9,436 nucleotides of DNA from Prolixibacteraceae bacterium. Lineage in GTDB: Bacteria > Bacteroidota > Bacteroidia > Bacteroidales > Prolixibacteraceae. This document shows, piece by piece, positions 1 through 7,209 of the stretch. The position numbers and the translations under genes were made by a program. The notes beneath the pieces were generated by a model. That model did not search any database, was not told the origin of the DNA, and worked only from the letters and a program-made list of their open reading frames with translations. The stretch spans positions 1-9,436 of the forward strand of contig WRIQ01000032.1 in assembly GCA_009782655.1 (NCBI GenBank). The letters run 5' to 3'. Each line of letters opens with the position of its first letter. The first letter of the stretch is position 1.

Positions 1-1
1 C

Positions 2-1600
2 AACAAACCAGCACCCCCCGAAACGGCGCATAAGGCTGTAGTTGTAGAACAGAAAGAAGCGAAGCCCACGCTTTCGCGCAGGGAGCAGTTGAGAGCCATC
101 ATACAGGAATTTTCGAAAGATAAAGTTGACGCCCCCGAAGCGCCGACAACGAAAAATGTGGTTAAAACTGAAGAGCCCAAAATGGTAAGTTCGAAGAAAC
201 TGAACATTAAAACGTTGAAAAATTCATCGGTGCAAAAGGCTGAAAATAAGAAAAAAATCAAATCGATTGAGCCGCAGGCTGAGGAGATAAAAAAAGAAAA
301 TCAGCATGGCGAAGAGCCGCAGCAGAATCAAGGTGCCGCCACTTTTCAGCATAAATTAAGGCAGCCCGAACGGCAGTTGAAAAGAGAAAATCAAGGGACG
401 AAAAACTTCAGGCAGCCTGAGCGTCAGGTCGAAAAGCAGCCGCAGGAAAAGCTGATGTTCGATAAGAATTTTGAATTTGAAGGTTTTGTCACCAATGCAG
501 GCGTTCTCGAAATAATGCCCGAAGGTTATGGCTTCTTGCGTTCCGCCGATTTCAACTATCTTAGTTCGCCCGACGATATTTACGTTTCGCAGTCGCAAAT
601 AAAACTTTTCGGGCTGAAGACAGGCGATACCATCACCGGCACCATCAGGCCGCCGAAAGAAAACGAAAAATATTTTCCGCTCATCAAAGTGTTGGAAATC
701 AATGGCAGGTCGCCCGAATATATTCGCGACAGACTTCCCTTTGATCACCTTACGCCGCTTTTCCCCGACGAAAAATTCGAACTTACCGGAAACGGACACG
801 ATAATATCTCGACGCGTATTGTGGATATGTTTGCGCCCATCGGCAAAGGACAACGCGGTTTGATAGTTGCGCAGCCCAAGACCGGGAAAACCGTTCTGTT
901 GAAAGAGATTGCCAACGCCATTTCCGCCAATCATCCCGAAGTATATATGATTGTGCTTCTTATAGACGAGCGTCCCGAGGAAGTTACCGATATGGCGCGC
1001 AGCGTTGACGCCGAGGTAGTTGCCTCGACTTTCGATGAACCCGCCGACCGTCATGTGAAAGTAGCCGGAATGGTGCTCGAAAAAGCGAAACGTTTGGTAG
1101 AATGCGGCCACAATGTGGTAATCCTGCTCGACTCCATTACACGACTGGCAAGGGCTTATAATACCGTGCAGCCCGCTTCGGGCAAAGTATTGTCGGGAGG
1201 CGTCGATGCCAACGCGTTGCAAAAACCCAAACGCTTCTTTGGCGCCGCGCGTAATATTGAAAATGGTGGGTCGCTGACTATTCTGGCAACGGCGCTGACC
1301 GAAACCGGCTCTAAAATGGACGAAGTTATCTTCGAAGAGTTCAAAGGAACCGGCAATATGGAACTGCAACTCGACCGCAAATTGTCGAACAAACGGATAT
1401 TCCCATCCGTCGATATTCCGGCTTCGAGCACACGTCGCGAAGACCTGCTCATGCCCAAATATATCCTCGACAAAATGTGGATTCTTCGGAATTATCTCGG
1501 CTCGATGAATTCGCTGGAAGCAATGGATTTTATGAAAGACCGCCTGATGAAAACCCGATCAATCGAAGAGTTTCTTATTTCAATGAATGCAGATTCGTAA
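2..1600 (+). CDS. rho: Transcription termination factor Rho (5'-truncated by window edge)
   Basis: Rho is a hexameric RNA-dependent ATPase that translocates along nascent RNA and stops RNA polymerase. The frame is open to the left edge. The TTG at 89 is only an internal Leu codon, so the true start and the expected N-terminal Rho_N helical domain lie outside. Residue numbers below count from that TTG. Visible order: a Lys/Glu/Gln-rich, probably disordered stretch (to about 125); the cold-shock-like RNA-binding domain with EGYGFLRS (145-152); the RecA-like ATPase with Walker A QPKTGKT (262-268), Walker B ILLDS with Asp348, the Q-loop region [14 protein letters not shown], and the R-loop [16 protein letters not shown]. 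All closely match E. coli Rho. The low-complexity insert is typical of Bacteroidota Rho; in Bacteroides thetaiotaomicron such a region is reported to drive phase separation. A terminator follows the stop. The identification is essentially certain; only the start is unknown. Confidence 0.97.
   Translation, partial: NKPAPPETAHKAVVVEQKEAKPTLSRREQLRAIIQEFSKDKVDAPEAPTTKNVVKTEEPKMVSSKKLNIKTLKNSSVQKAENKKKIKSIEPQAEEIKKENQHGEEPQQNQGAATFQHKLRQPERQLKRENQGTKNFRQPERQVEKQPQEKLMFDKNFEFEGFVTNAGVLEIMPEGYGFLRSADFNYLSSPDDIYVSQSQIKLFGLKTGDTITGTIRPPKENEKYFPLIKVLEINGRSPEYIRDRLPFDHLTPLFPDEKFELTGNGHDNISTRIVDMFAPIGKGQRGLIVAQPKTGKTVLLKEIANAISANHPEVYMIVLLIDERPEEVTDMARSVDAEVVASTFDEPADRHVKVAGMVLEKAKRLVECGHNVVILLDSITRLARAYNTVQPASGKVLSGGVDANALQKPKRFFGAARNIENGGSLTILATALTETGSKMDEVIFEEFKGTGNMELQLDRKLSNKRIFPSVDIPASSTRREDLLMPKYILDKMWILRNYLGSMNSLEAMDFMKDRLMKTRSIEEFLISMNADS
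359..427 (+). repeat. Two copies of an RQPERQ-coding repeat in the Rho insert
   Basis: Eighteen-base units at 359-376 and 410-427 both encode RQPERQ, 51 bases (17 codons) apart. They match at 15 of 18 positions, and all three differences are at third codon positions and are synonymous (CCC/CCT, GAA/GAG, CGG/CGT). The repeat lies in the basic, Gln-rich linker just before the RNA-binding domain. Confidence 0.75.
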
Positions 1601-1623
1601 AAATTGAAATTTATAAAATATGG

Positions 1624-1664
1624 AAAGGCGCCACGGAATTTTTCTCAGGTGCCTTTTATTTTTA
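1624..1664 (+). terminator. Intrinsic terminator downstream of rho
   Basis: A 9-bp stem pairs 1624-1632 (AAAGGCGCC) with 1648-1656 (GGTGCCTTT, one G-U pair) across a 15-base loop, followed by a T-rich run (TTTTATTTTT, 1654-1663). It begins about 24 bases after the rho stop. hutI converges from the other side with its stop at 1681. Read on the minus strand the same stem is followed only by TTTCC, so it should work better for rho than for hutI. Confidence 0.8.
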
Positions 1665-1680
1665 GGAGCGTGAATTTTGC

Positions 1681-2931
1681 TCAAAACTGGATTTCGCCAT
1701 TCAAGATCAGCGAATCGATGAGGTTGGAACCGTAACTGTAGAACAGGTAATCGATGTTGGGAATTTTGGAAGTGATGAACATATTAGCGGTTTTTCCTTT
1801 GGCGATGCTGCCGAGCCTGTTGCTTACCCCCATGGCGTAAGCTCCGTTTATGGTGCCGGCATTTATCACTTCGTTGGGCAGAAGTTTTTGTTTGATACAT
1901 GCCAGCGAGCCTATGAAATTCATGTTGCCTGCGGGTGAAGAACCCGGATTGAAATCGGTGGCCAGAGCAACGGGCAGGCCTGCGTCGATGAGTTTGCGCG
2001 CCGGAGCATATGGCATGTTCAGGAAGAATGAGGCGCCGGGAAGCATTGTTGGCATGGCGTTGCTCTCTTTCAGCGCAGCAATTTCGTCGTCGCCCATATA
2101 TTCCAGATGGTCAACACTCAGGGCGTTGTATTTGACTCCGGCCTGTACGCCGCCCGAAAAGGCCATTTCGTTGGCGTGAATTTTTGCGCGAAGCCCGTAT
2201 TTCATGCCCGCCATCAGAATGCGCTCAGTGTCTTCGGGCGAGAAATAACCCTCTTCGCAAAATACATCGATGAAATCGGCCAGCCCTTCGCCGCCTATTT
2301 GCGGAATCATCTCATTGATAATCACATCAACATATCCGCTCACATTATTTTTAAATTCGGCAGGCACGGCATGCGCACCCAGGAAAGTGGCGCGTATGCA
2401 CAATGGCGTGGTTAGCCGCAGCCGTTGAATAACCCGCAACATTTTAATTTCGCTCTGCGGATTCAGCCCGTAGCCGCTTTTTATTTCGAGGGCGCCGGTT
2501 CCATATTGCATCACTTCGCGTACCCGCGCGTAGGCCTGTTCGTACAACTGTTCCTCCGACGTTTCGCCCAGCAGGTGCGCCGAGTTGAGAATACCGCCGC
2601 CCTGTTCGGCAATTTGCTGATAACTCAATCCTTGAATCCTACCGATGAATTCCTTTTCGCGCGAACCGGCATATACAATGTGTGTATGCGAATCGCACCA
2701 CGCGGGCAGAACCAAACGTCCCTTGCAGTCTATTTCCATCAGAAAATCATCGGCCAAAAGTATGCGGTCTATCTCCGACATTTTGCCGAAATCTTCAATA
2801 ATCTCGTCGTTTATGAGAAGAAATGCGTCGGTAATTGTTTGCAACCTCGACATAGATTTGCCTTTGACCATTTCAACAGGCTGATCTTCAACCTGTATCA
2901 GTTCTTTGATGTTTTCCAGTAAGATTTTCAT
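1681..2931 (-). CDS. hutI: Imidazolonepropionase
   Basis: This cytoplasmic amidohydrolase opens 4-imidazolone-5-propanoate to N-formimino-L-glutamate, the third step of histidine breakdown. The 416-residue product has the family's length and metal and active-site signatures: HTH (His82, His84) in WCDSHTHIVYAGSREKEF; HANE (His252, Glu255); His275 in DHLEYMG; and Asp326 in ATDFNPGSS. In the B. subtilis enzyme the corresponding residues bind the metal and activate water. The ATG at 2931 is preferred: a longer frame from a TTG at 2994 would add 21 residues unlike the family and overlap the candidate promoter. No hutH, hutU or ftcD gene is visible nearby, so the rest of the pathway must be elsewhere if it is present. 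The gene converges on rho, with 80 bases between the two stop codons. Confidence 0.95.
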   Translation of the reverse strand: MKILLENIKELIQVEDQPVEMVKGKSMSRLQTITDAFLLINDEIIEDFGKMSEIDRILLADDFLMEIDCKGRLVLPAWCDSHTHIVYAGSREKEFIGRIQGLSYQQIAEQGGGILNSAHLLGETSEEQLYEQAYARVREVMQYGTGALEIKSGYGLNPQSEIKMLRVIQRLRLTTPLCIRATFLGAHAVPAEFKNNVSGYVDVIINEMIPQIGGEGLADFIDVFCEEGYFSPEDTERILMAGMKYGLRAKIHANEMAFSGGVQAGVKYNALSVDHLEYMGDDEIAALKESNAMPTMLPGASFFLNMPYAPARKLIDAGLPVALATDFNPGSSPAGNMNFIGSLACIKQKLLPNEVINAGTINGAYAMGVSNRLGSIAKGKTANMFITSKIPNIDYLFYSYGSNLIDSLILNGEIQF

Positions 2932-2960
2932 GCAATTGTCGTTTTTGTTTGTTCTGATTT

Positions 2961-2991
2961 TAAATCTATTATTTACAATGCAATGCGCGAA
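2961..2991 (-). promoter_or_regulatory. Candidate Bacteroidota-type promoter for hutI
   Basis: On the minus strand TTCG (2991-2988) and TAGATTTA (2968-2961) are separated by 19 bases. They resemble the Bacteroidota -33 TTTG and -7 TAnnTTTG elements with one mismatch each. Initiation about 7 bases downstream would leave a leader of roughly 23 bases before the ATG at 2931. The AT-rich background makes a chance match likely. Confidence 0.3.
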
Positions 2992-3014
2992 CAAGCATCT
3001 TTCATGTTCAAAAA

Positions 3015-3026
3015 TTTTTTTTTTTT
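3015..3026. repeat. 12-base homopolymer (T on +, A on -) upstream of hutI
   Basis: An uninterrupted run of 12 T on the plus strand, preceded by five A (3010-3014). It lies in the 220-bp gap between hutI and the cytidylate-kinase-like gene, roughly 60-70 bases upstream of the probable hutI transcription start. Runs of this length are prone to slippage and to sequencing error. Confidence 0.85.
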
Positions 3027-3151
3027 CAGGTTTTTAATTTATGAATTGTTCTCAGGAAAAAGCGCTTTAGCGAAAATTTATAGAATAAATTTCTTTCCAT
3101 TCTCATTAAGAGCGGTCACAATAAGGCTGTTATCATCTTTGGGTTTTCTCG

Positions 3152-3844
3152 CTACAAAAGCAATTTTTCGCGTACGGCGCGTACAACCAGATTGAGCCTT
3201 GTTTTTTTCCCGAAAGCTTTGCAGTTAAGGGTCATGTCGAATATTTCGTTGTGGCGCTTTTTGTTTCCCCAAGCGGCATTGCGGTAGCTGTTTCGTTCGT
3301 TTTCCACTTTATCGATAAATGCGGCAGCCTCTTTTTTTCCCAGATCGCGGTACGCCATAACCCTTTTCAGTCGGTATTTGTAGGGAGCTAAAAAGCGCAG
3401 GTGCAGCGAATTTTCAATATCGGCGGCGATGATGTTGCCAGCTCTCCCAACGATTATGCAATATCCGTCTTCTGCAAAACTGCGGATGACATTCACCACT
3501 GTTTTCCTGATTTTCCAATCGCTGTGGTAATCTTTATTGTTGAATGCATCAAGTAGTTCTTCAAAAATATTTCGTGTTTCGCTTTTGTAAATTTTCGAAA
3601 CTTTTTCCGGCTCGATATTCAATTGCTGTGCGCTATGATGAAATATCTCTTTGCTCAGGACTTTCCATTCTTTCCCCGGCGTTATTTCGTTCAGCTCCAG
3701 CGCAAGGGCGGCGGCAAAATCGGTTCCCGAGCATCCGGATTCCCGGGAAATGGTAATCACAGGGCCGGGTTTTCGGGGTTTTTTCTCCTGATTCTCTTTT
3801 TTTTCAAGCCGCCTGTTCAGGTATGTCATCAATGTATTTTCCAT
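3152..3844 (-). CDS. Cytidylate kinase-like family protein
   Basis: This 230-residue protein resembles the cytidylate-kinase-like P-loop family (Pfam Cytidylate_kin2). A basic N-terminal segment of about 27 residues is followed by VITISRESGCSG (29-40), the family's variant P-loop, which lacks the usual GxxxxGK[ST] form. Further signatures are IIVGRAGNII (Gly133, Arg134, Gly136), a helical Arg/Lys-rich section with YRLKRVMAYRDLGKKEA, and a C-terminal FDMTLNCKAFGKK segment matching the family's usual FD..LN strand. By homology it binds ATP and phosphorylates a nucleotide or related substrate, but the substrate of this subfamily is not established, so no gene symbol is given. The ATG at 3844 sits about 23 bases below a good promoter candidate; Met6 (3829) is the alternative start. 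The gene is 202 bp downstream of aroK and probably forms its own transcription unit. A coding-looking stretch in the -1 frame follows the stop. Confidence 0.82.
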   Translation of the reverse strand: MENTLMTYLNRRLEKKENQEKKPRKPGPVITISRESGCSGTDFAAALALELNEITPGKEWKVLSKEIFHHSAQQLNIEPEKVSKIYKSETRNIFEELLDAFNNKDYHSDWKIRKTVVNVIRSFAEDGYCIIVGRAGNIIAADIENSLHLRFLAPYKYRLKRVMAYRDLGKKEAAAFIDKVENERNSYRNAAWGNKKRHNEIFDMTLNCKAFGKKTRLNLVVRAVREKLLL

Positions 3845-3873
3845 TGTCGTGGTATTTTTGGTTCCAATCAGGT

Positions 3874-3904
3874 CAAATTTACAATTAATGGCGAATTTTG
3901 AAAA
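3874..3904 (-). promoter_or_regulatory. Bacteroidota-type promoter for the cytidylate-kinase-like gene
   Basis: On the minus strand TAAATTTG (3881-3874) matches the -7 consensus TAnnTTTG exactly. TTTT (3904-3901), one mismatch from TTTG, lies 19 bases upstream. Initiation near 3867 would give a leader of about 23 bases before the ATG at 3844. No terminator is obvious between aroK and this site, so read-through from aroK is also possible. Confidence 0.5.
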
Positions 3905-4046
3905 CGGCGTTTCCGATTATTTTTGCAGGAATGATATTTTTTCTCTTGCCAGCCGCTGTCGGATGATGTGGCGCCTGTGCATCGGGATCAGCAAAGCGGA
4001 TTTTTGCTTTCGGGAATCCGGCAAGCGTTAGGACAGCTTTCCCAAA

Positions 4047-4553
4047 TCATTTTTTCTCTCGCAGGGCAGCCAAAATATTTTCGACCATCTGTGGATTTTC
4101 CCCAGTATGGATTTGCGCTTGCATGTAAAAGGGCCGTCGTTTTTCCAGATTCTCTTCAACGAACTGCAAAAGTTCCTCCTTCGATTTTCCTTTGATTAGT
4201 GGGCGTTCGGTTTTGGATGCGAGCAGTCGTTTGACGAGCGCTTTTGGTGTAATGTCCATGAAAATGGTGATTCCGGTTTGATTCATTATAGCCATGTTGT
4301 CGAAAAAACAGGGAGCGCCGCCGCCGGTTGCGATGACCACATCGGTAAACTGGGAAACTTCTGCAAGGGCGATTCTCTCCTTTTTGCGAAAAAAATCCTC
4401 GCCGAAATCGCCAAAAAGTTGTGCAACGGTTTTGCAATTTCGTTCTTCGATGTATTTGTCCAAGTCGATATACGAAAGATTAAGCGCTTTGGCCAGCATC
4501 CTGCCGAAAGTCGACTTTCCGCTTCCCATGTATCCAAGCAGATAGATGCGCAT
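4047..4553 (-). CDS. aroK: Shikimate kinase
   Basis: This cytoplasmic enzyme phosphorylates shikimate at the 3-OH with ATP, the fifth step of chorismate synthesis. The 168-residue protein is full length for the family: Walker A GYMGSGKST (7-15); the DLD pair Asp30/Asp32, of which the second helps bind shikimate; Arg56 in FFRKKE; the GGG shikimate-binding loop (77-79) in ATGGGAP; the lid arginine Arg117 in TERPLI; and Arg139 in EKRRPFY. All key residues are present. Its ATG lies one base after the parC stop (TGACATG), so translation is probably coupled to parC and transcription should come from the parE promoter. Past its TGA the same frame stays open for 53 further codons. aroK and aroL encode isozymes; the symbol aroK is chosen by default. 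Confidence 0.95.
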   Translation of the reverse strand: MRIYLLGYMGSGKSTFGRMLAKALNLSYIDLDKYIEERNCKTVAQLFGDFGEDFFRKKERIALAEVSQFTDVVIATGGGAPCFFDNMAIMNQTGITIFMDITPKALVKRLLASKTERPLIKGKSKEELLQFVEENLEKRRPFYMQAQIHTGENPQMVENILAALREKK

Positions 4554-4554
4554 G

Positions 4555-7209
4555 TCAGAAAAGTGTCATTTGGTTGGCGTCTTCAGCATCGGGGCGATTA
4601 ATTTCGAAAGGAATATCGTCGGGGTCCTGCGGTTTATCAACTTCTTCATCGGCGGCTACGGGCGGAGTTGTATCGTGTTCGTCTTTCACTGTCGGCTCCA
4701 GTTCGCGGATATTTTCCACACTGAAATTGGTGAGCCGTTTTCCCCTGGCTTTCCAACTTTTTATGCCGATGAATTCGGCCACTTCGATAATTTCGTTTTG
4801 GCGGTCGCTGTTTTTGCCGCCAAATTCGATTTCGAAACGTGGATAGCGCACCCAAGTGATGCTCACCAACTTGTTTCTCGGATTGTCTCCAACGAACCCA
4901 ATGCGCTTGTTTACAGTCTCTTCAACCTCGAACCGTTTTACGTAATACAATTCCTGCTCATCGTCGTAATAGATAACCGAAAGAATTTTTGTTGGGTCGA
5001 ATTTTTCAATAACCAAAATATTATCGTCGAAATGCTGGCTTACGTCGTAATTGTATAGCTGGTATTCTCCCAATTTATGGATAACCAGTATTTTGTCTTC
5101 TCCGGAGAACTCGCCTAAGAAAGCGCCGCGTTTGTCGGAATTCAGTCGACGCACGTCCTGATCGAACCATATTTTCAGTCCGCCGAGCGTTGAGATTCCT
5201 TTTTCGAAGAGCGAAATTTTATGAACCTCATATTTTGTGAGGATATTTCCCATGGATTGTCGTCCTTTGATGCCCAATTCGCCCATGTTTACTTCGAAAA
5301 CCGTTTTCTTGAGGCGGGCGCGGGGTTTCAGGATGATGCGGATAACTTCGGCTTCGCCATTGGGGTTGTGCGAAAAATAAAGGATTCTTGTTCCTTTTGA
5401 GGCCATGGTCATATTGTACTCCTTGTCGCGGGTGACGCCCGTAACGGCAAATCGTTTCATATACGAAAATCCGGTTTGCCCGTCGCGGTATACCAAATTG
5501 TAGATGGTGCGGTTGTCGTCTTTCCTGAAAACATCAAGGTGGATGATATTTTTGCCGATAAATGCTTTTTCACTCACTTTTGTGATCAGGTAGGTACCGT
5601 CGCGGCGGAAGAGGATGATGTCGTCCATGTCGGAGCAATCGCACACATATTCGGCTTTTTTGAGGCTGGTGCCCATGAATCCTTCTTCGCGGTCGATATA
5701 TAGTTTTTCGTTGGCAACCACCACTTTGGCAGCAACAATGTTTTCAAAATTTCTGATTTCGGTACGCCGTTCGCGTCCTTTGCCGTATTTTGTTTTCAGC
5801 CGTTCGAACCATTCGATGGTGAAAGGAATAATGTTTTTGATTTTTTCGACGATCTCGGCGATTTCCTCCGTAATGGCAAGCAAATGTTCTGATGCTTTGA
5901 ATGCATTGAATTTGAGTATTCTGGCCATTTTTATTTCCATCAGGCGCATAATGTCGTCGTGCGTTACTTCACGATTCAGTTTGTGTTTCCACGGGTCGAG
6001 GCGCGTATCGATATGTTTAACGGCGGCGTCCATGTTTTCGGCTTCTTCAAAACCTTTGTCCTTGTATATGCGCTCCTCGATGAAGATCTTTTCCAGCGAG
6101 GCGTTGTGCCAAGCTTCCTCCAGTTCGTTTTTGCGAATTTCGAGTTCCAGTTTCAGCAGTTGCAAAGTCGAATCCACCGATTTTCTGAGAATCTCCAAAA
6201 TACCGATGAATGCGGGCTTATCGTCTTCGATGATGCAGGAGTTGGGGCTTAACGGCACTTCGCAATCGGTGAATGCGTAGAGTGCGTCGATGGTTTTGTC
6301 GGACGACACGCCGGGCGACAGATGCACCAGAATTTCAACATTTGTGGCGGTATTATCGTCGATTTTGCGGATTTTTATTTTTCCTTTTTCGTTGGCTTTG
6401 ATGATCGATTCGATAACGGAACTTGTGGTTTTTCCGTATGGGATTTCGGAGATAATCAGCGTTTTGCTGTCGCGTTTTTCGATTTTCGCTCTCACCTTTA
6501 TAGCGCCGCCGCGCAATCCGTCGTTGTATCTTGCTACATCAATGGAGCCGCCGGTGGGGAAATCGGGATACAGGATAAAATCTTCGTTTTTCAGGTAGGC
6601 TACGGCGGCGTTGGTAACTTCCACAAAATTATGGGGAAAGATTTTGGATGCCAAACCCACGGCAATTCCTTCTACGCCCTGCACAAGCAGTAAAGGAAAT
6701 TTGGCGGGAAGTGTCACCGGCTCTTTTTTGCGCCCGTCGTACGAGAGTTTCCATTCGGTGGTTTTGGGATTGAAAAGAATTTCGTGTGCAAATTTCGAGA
6801 GGCGGGCTTCGATATAACGGGATGCTGCCGCGCTGTCGCCGGTGAGGATGTTCCCCCAGTTTCCCTGTGTGTCGACCAGCAAGTCTTTCTGTCCCAGTTG
6901 CACCAGCGCATCGCCTATCGATGCGTCGCCATGCGGGTGGTATTGCATGGTTTGCCCGATGATGTTGGCAACTTTGTTGTAACGCCCGTCGTCCATTTCG
7001 CGCATGGCATGTAAAATGCGGCGTTGAACAGGTTTCAGTCCATCCACCACATAAGGCACCGCGCGTTCGAGAATCACATACGATGCATAATCAAGAAACC
7101 ATTCGCGGTACATGCCCGACAGATAGGTGATTTCTTCTCTTCCCGTTTCCGGCTTGTTTTCCTGTATATTATCTTGTTCTTCCAACATATTCGGTGATTT
7201 TTCGGGCAT
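4555..7209 (-). CDS. parC: DNA topoisomerase IV subunit A (ParC, Bacteroidota type)
   Basis: ParC is the DNA-cleaving and rejoining subunit of the type IIA topoisomerase that unlinks daughter chromosomes. In the 884-residue protein a short acidic N-terminus precedes the winged-helix/tower core: YASYVILERAVPYVVDGLKP, the quinolone-region helix HPHGDASIGD (91-100), and catalytic Tyr132 next to Arg131 in ASRYIEARL. A coiled-coil-rich section lies in the middle. The C-terminal beta-pinwheel repeats carry GIKGRQSMGN (646-655) where GyrA has its QRRGGKG box; absence of that box supports ParC over GyrA. The last 40 or so residues are acidic and probably disordered, ending in QMTLF (880-884). It is longer than E. 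coli ParC. The ATG at 7209 overlaps the parE stop by one base (TGATG), which fixes the start and implies coupled synthesis of the two partners. Confidence 0.93.
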   Translation of the reverse strand: MPEKSPNMLEEQDNIQENKPETGREEITYLSGMYREWFLDYASYVILERAVPYVVDGLKPVQRRILHAMREMDDGRYNKVANIIGQTMQYHPHGDASIGDALVQLGQKDLLVDTQGNWGNILTGDSAAASRYIEARLSKFAHEILFNPKTTEWKLSYDGRKKEPVTLPAKFPLLLVQGVEGIAVGLASKIFPHNFVEVTNAAVAYLKNEDFILYPDFPTGGSIDVARYNDGLRGGAIKVRAKIEKRDSKTLIISEIPYGKTTSSVIESIIKANEKGKIKIRKIDDNTATNVEILVHLSPGVSSDKTIDALYAFTDCEVPLSPNSCIIEDDKPAFIGILEILRKSVDSTLQLLKLELEIRKNELEEAWHNASLEKIFIEERIYKDKGFEEAENMDAAVKHIDTRLDPWKHKLNREVTHDDIMRLMEIKMARILKFNAFKASEHLLAITEEIAEIVEKIKNIIPFTIEWFERLKTKYGKGRERRTEIRNFENIVAAKVVVANEKLYIDREEGFMGTSLKKAEYVCDCSDMDDIILFRRDGTYLITKVSEKAFIGKNIIHLDVFRKDDNRTIYNLVYRDGQTGFSYMKRFAVTGVTRDKEYNMTMASKGTRILYFSHNPNGEAEVIRIILKPRARLKKTVFEVNMGELGIKGRQSMGNILTKYEVHKISLFEKGISTLGGLKIWFDQDVRRLNSDKRGAFLGEFSGEDKILVIHKLGEYQLYNYDVSQHFDDNILVIEKFDPTKILSVIYYDDEQELYYVKRFEVEETVNKRIGFVGDNPRNKLVSITWVRYPRFEIEFGGKNSDRQNEIIEVAEFIGIKSWKARGKRLTNFSVENIRELEPTVKDEHDTTPPVAADEEVDKPQDPDDIPFEINRPDAEDANQMTLF

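Noticed and set aside
89..91. TTG as a start codon for rho
   Set aside because: The frame stays open to base 2 at the left edge and the N-terminal Rho_N domain is missing, so this is an internal Leu codon of a gene that begins outside the window.
356..1369. 337-codon open frame antisense to rho
   Set aside because: Overlaps a highly conserved gene on the other strand and the translation shows no known domain; it is a codon-bias shadow.
2932..2994. Longer hutI start at TTG 2994
   Set aside because: The extra 21 residues do not resemble imidazolonepropionase N-termini and overlap the candidate promoter; the ATG at 2931 gives the family's normal length.
3057..3072. CGCTAAAGCG followed by CTTTTT (minus strand) as a terminator of the cytidylate-kinase-like gene
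   Set aside because: Only a 3-4 bp stem with a very small loop; too weak to call.
5615..6280. 221-codon open frame on the plus strand inside parC
   Set aside because: Ser-rich translation typical of the antisense of a well-conserved gene; no start context or domain.
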